A DNA stretch of 8,867 nucleotides, taken from assembly GCA_011049465.1 (NCBI GenBank), contig DSBP01000154.1, positions 1-8,867 on the forward strand, given 5' to 3'. Below are positions 8,201 through 8,867 of the stretch, piece after piece; the stretch's first letter is position 1; each line of letters begins with the position of its first letter. A program made the translations under genes and the position numbers. The stretch is from a bacterium (GTDB lineage: Bacteria; Oederibacteriota; PGYV01; DSBP01). The notes under the pieces are model-generated. The model had not been told where the DNA came from, made no database searches, and worked only from the letters and a program-made list of their open reading frames with translations.

Positions 8201-8867
8201 GACGCCTTACGCGGGCACGCCCACTGACACGCCATCCGCCTCCGCCACGGCTACGGCGGATCCTTCGGACACGTTTACCCCGACATTTACAGCAACAGAG
8301 ACACCCACATTTACGCCCACACCGACAGCGACAGATACGCCTGAGCCGAGCGCCACCTTTACACCGACCCTTACCGGAACACCGACAATTACCGAGACTC
8401 CTGATGTGAGCCCCACAGACACCCCTGAGGGCACACCTACAAACACGCCCGAGGAGACCCCGACATTTACCGCGACGCTGACTTCCACTGCCACGGCTAC
8501 GGCGGATGACACGGCGACATTTACGCCTACAGGCACAGGCACTGCCACCCCGACATTTACCGCGACAAGAACCGCATCTGCCACAGCGACACAAACAGCC
8601 ACACCGACGCGGACAGGAACACCGACAAGGACAGCCACGCCGAGCGTGACGCAGACGGTTTATTTAATCCCTACAGCGACTTCGACGCCCACACCGGCGC
8701 CGACGTCTTCGGTCTTTAAGATAACGAAGAGCGAGGCGTATCCCGTGCCGTTTAACCCGAGCCGCGACACAAGGCTGGTGGTTGACTTTGCCTTGACACA
8801 GGACGCGAAGAAGCTGACATTCACGCTCTACACAGCGGGATACAGGCGGGTATTGGAAAAGGAGATA
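5268..8867 (+). CDS. Secreted modular glycoside hydrolase family 9 enzyme (probable endoglucanase), 3' end beyond window
   Basis: This is a probable cellulase that hydrolyses beta-1,4-glucan outside the cell. Residues 1-21 are a signal peptide: K2 and K4, a hydrophobic core, and likely cleavage after AVFA. An Ig-like N-terminal cellulase domain spans about 28-128 (VDQIGYR; SGDRVWQGNFSS). The GH9 (alpha/alpha)6 domain spans about 132-627. WWDAGDYRKY carries the catalytic base pair D196/D199, PESGNGVPDILDE (232-244) is a family signature, EIFHSWFFDGT surrounds H545, and GGPN is at 565-568. The probable proton donor is E606 in SWEVTEN, by analogy with the family's NEV motif. A short linker (628-673), a beta-rich domain (674-832), a very long Thr/Pro linker (834-1148) and an incomplete C-terminal domain (1149 on) follow. 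All 1200 codons are free of stops. Substrate could also be another beta-glucan. It has its own promoter and is not obviously part of the hox operon. Confidence 0.93.
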   Translation, partial: MKNKGLVLLFLFVFAAQAVFAAAVSEMIVVDQIGYRVNSDKWFMIKNPITGYDSAITYVPGANAQLRRASDDVSVMTIPLTAWNGGATDTNFSGDRVWQGNFSSYTTPGTYHIYDPANDRQSYNFEIGDNVYSGALEATVKSYYFNRSNIEKTSLHAGVWTHGLDHSQQLTARLYDASLGGIQAGTERDITMGWWDAGDYRKYTSWMGAVIWDLAYAYEWYPDRFSDSTNIPESGNGVPDILDEIKWQLDWNLKMQEINPASPRFGALYSGCFVVSGINGTGNDIGDPVTDDRPYFYANYSTAATAAGAATYAIGARLFAPYESAYPGYSAQLRTAAERAWAFLQANPNNIQYNHTNFDNANANQNDNADKRLRFMAAAELFRLTGEAQYRNYCDANYNNANTTDGTHQPINSNYFETGASANMQRGLVSYAMAPGATASVVTAIRTAVRNGIEWNVTARLDDCPYKSHMWAGHYCWGSNGMKANWGNLCLFGVNLNVNPAMSATYLATAEEYLHYYHGRNATAFCYLTQSQLFGAKKTITEIFHSWFFDGTTYDTNPAPGFLAGGPNQYFAPDASYGGTIEPPQNQPPMKSYRDWNTSWPENSWEVTENSTGYQSRHVLLNAAFAGPAAPIATPTNTPFAGSPTFTPTRTSTSTNTPFHSPTHTPTLTPIPPYTVFYDGDTAGSRLSDGTVTAQAPGTLTEAAQGNPGNAMVITYTSITDWWQEHRWNRTAAVNIGANTHLVFEIRQAASSPGAVNQMFVRINWETIVQIDGASGYLVEGGAINTTWKTGRIPLADLLEAGQITVSFVSFAASWNADYTVNVDNIRLEGAAVPTATNTPTFTGTPTRTATPTFTATPTDTAAITPTFTATNTPTSSFTATGTFTATPTGTPTGTATPSFTATATDTVVVSPTFTSTNTPTPTGTPSASATSSPTHTGTATGTPTFTGTPASTATGTPTFTTTPTSTITGTHTTSPTETPYAGTPTDTPSASATATADPSDTFTPTFTATETPTFTPTPTATDTPEPSATFTPTLTGTPTITETPDVSPTDTPEGTPTNTPEETPTFTATLTSTATATADDTATFTPTGTGTATPTFTATRTASATATQTATPTRTGTPTRTATPSVTQTVYLIPTATSTPTPAPTSSVFKITKSEAYPVPFNPSRDTRLVVDFALTQDAKKLTFTLYTAGYRRVLEKEI
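7149..7286 (+). other. Short Thr/Pro/Ser linker (residues 628-673) of the GH9 protein
   Basis: This 46-residue stretch separates the catalytic domain from the next domain. It is made of Thr-Pro units such as ATPTNTP, SPTFTPT and HSPTHTPT, with no Lys, Cys or Trp. It uses the same vocabulary as the much longer second linker, so both probably arose from the same repeat pool. Such linkers are flexible, extended and often O-glycosylated in secreted enzymes; glycosylation here is inference. Confidence 0.75.
7287..7763 (+). other. Unassigned beta-rich domain (residues 674-832), possibly carbohydrate-binding
   Basis: About 159 residues lie between two linkers, so this is an independent module. It opens with YTVFYDGD, alternates short hydrophobic strands and turns, and ends with YTVNVDNIRLEG. 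A VDNI-type final strand is common in jelly-roll carbohydrate-binding modules. Exposed aromatics are plentiful, including W722 and W723 (TDWWQEHRW) and W728, which could stack on sugar rings. I cannot assign it to a named CBM family by eye. A binding role is inferred from its position behind a GH9 domain. Confidence 0.55.
7767..8711 (+). repeat. Degenerate Thr-alternating repeat tract encoding a 315-residue linker
   Basis: Residues 834-1148 are built mainly of X-Thr dipeptides in which X is Pro, Ala, Phe, Gly, Ser, Asp, Glu or Asn; PTFTATPT-like units recur. I count 131 Thr in 315 residues, about 42 percent, and no Lys, Cys, Met or Trp. Codons vary (ACA, ACG, ACC, ACT), so DNA copies are mostly degenerate, but some exact copies remain: a 19-base unit at 8458-8476 and 8548-8566 (90 bases apart), an 18-base unit at 8244-8261 and 8490-8507, and a 19-base unit at 7806-7824 and 8625-8643. 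All are spaced by multiples of three, as expected for in-frame duplication. Residues around 986-1066 are enriched in Asp and Glu. The tract probably acts as a long, extended, possibly glycosylated spacer. Confidence 0.85.
8712..8867 (+). other. Start of a C-terminal FlgD-like or sorting-type domain of the GH9 protein (truncated by window)
   Basis: From residue 1149 the Thr/Pro tract ends and a folded segment begins: FKITKSEAYPVPFNPS, then hydrophobic strands LVVDFALT and LTFTLYTAGYRRV. The YPxPFNPS motif followed by an Ig-like beta-sandwich is characteristic of C-terminal modules (FlgD-like, or type IX-like sorting domains) in many surface proteins. It suggests surface attachment or dedicated export. 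Only 52 residues are visible, so the decisive C-terminal end is missing. Confidence 0.6.

Noticed and set aside
7721..8638. Long antisense reading frames (7721-8197, 8163-8594, 8207-8638) encoding Val/Gly-rich or Cys/Arg-rich proteins
   Set aside because: They are the complement of the Thr/Pro-coding repeat tract. ACN and CCN codons on the + strand give Val, Gly and Arg codons on the other strand and few stops. No promoter or ribosome binding site supports them, and the + strand frame continues a recognisable enzyme.
7767..8711. CRISPR array or tandem satellite
   Set aside because: Repeat units vary in length and sequence, there are no regularly sized unique spacers, and the tract is a continuous open frame with third-position codon variation.

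Overview
The window comes from a bacterium, probably an uncultured anaerobe or facultative anaerobe. It holds six confident genes, all on the + strand. Base composition is moderate and coding density is high. Isoleucine ATA and arginine AGG codons are frequent in all genes, so the two halves look like one genome. The taxon cannot be fixed from sequence alone. Long Thr-Pro linkers followed by a 'YPVPFNPS' C-terminal domain on a secreted enzyme recall surface proteins of uncultured phyla such as Goldbacteria, Elusimicrobia relatives and FCB-like groups; that is a weak guess.

Positions 1-5068: a compact operon for a cytoplasmic NAD(H)-coupled bidirectional [NiFe] hydrogenase of the soluble group 3d type, in the order hoxF-hoxU-hoxY-hoxH-hoxW, as I recall it from Cupriavidus (Ralstonia) necator. 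HoxF and HoxU form the diaphorase (FMN, NADH site, Fe-S relay). HoxY and HoxH form the hydrogenase (one proximal Fe-S cluster plus the Ni-Fe site). HoxW is the endopeptidase that trims the HoxH C-terminus after nickel insertion. Gaps between genes are 11, 26 and 41 bases, and hoxW starts inside the end of hoxH with a 20-base overlap. The operon promoter lies upstream of the window. An intrinsic-terminator-like hairpin with eight T's sits inside the 5' end of hoxW, where it could reduce transcription of the protease relative to the structural genes.

Positions 5069-5267: an AT-rich intergenic region. It has a T-run and a dyad just after the hoxW stop, then one or two sigma-70-like promoters and a strong ribosome binding site.

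Positions 5268-8867: one reading frame, open to the window edge (1200 codons, 3' end missing). It encodes a secreted modular glycoside hydrolase family 9 enzyme, probably a cellulase or endoglucanase. The layout is signal peptide, Ig-like domain, GH9 catalytic domain, short Thr/Pro linker, an unassigned beta-rich domain, a 315-residue Thr-alternating linker, and the start of a C-terminal domain resembling FlgD-like or secretion-sorting modules.

Together the genes fit a polysaccharide-fermenting bacterium that breaks down cellulose-like glucans outside the cell and balances NADH by evolving or consuming H2. That functional link is inference; the two units appear to be transcribed separately.
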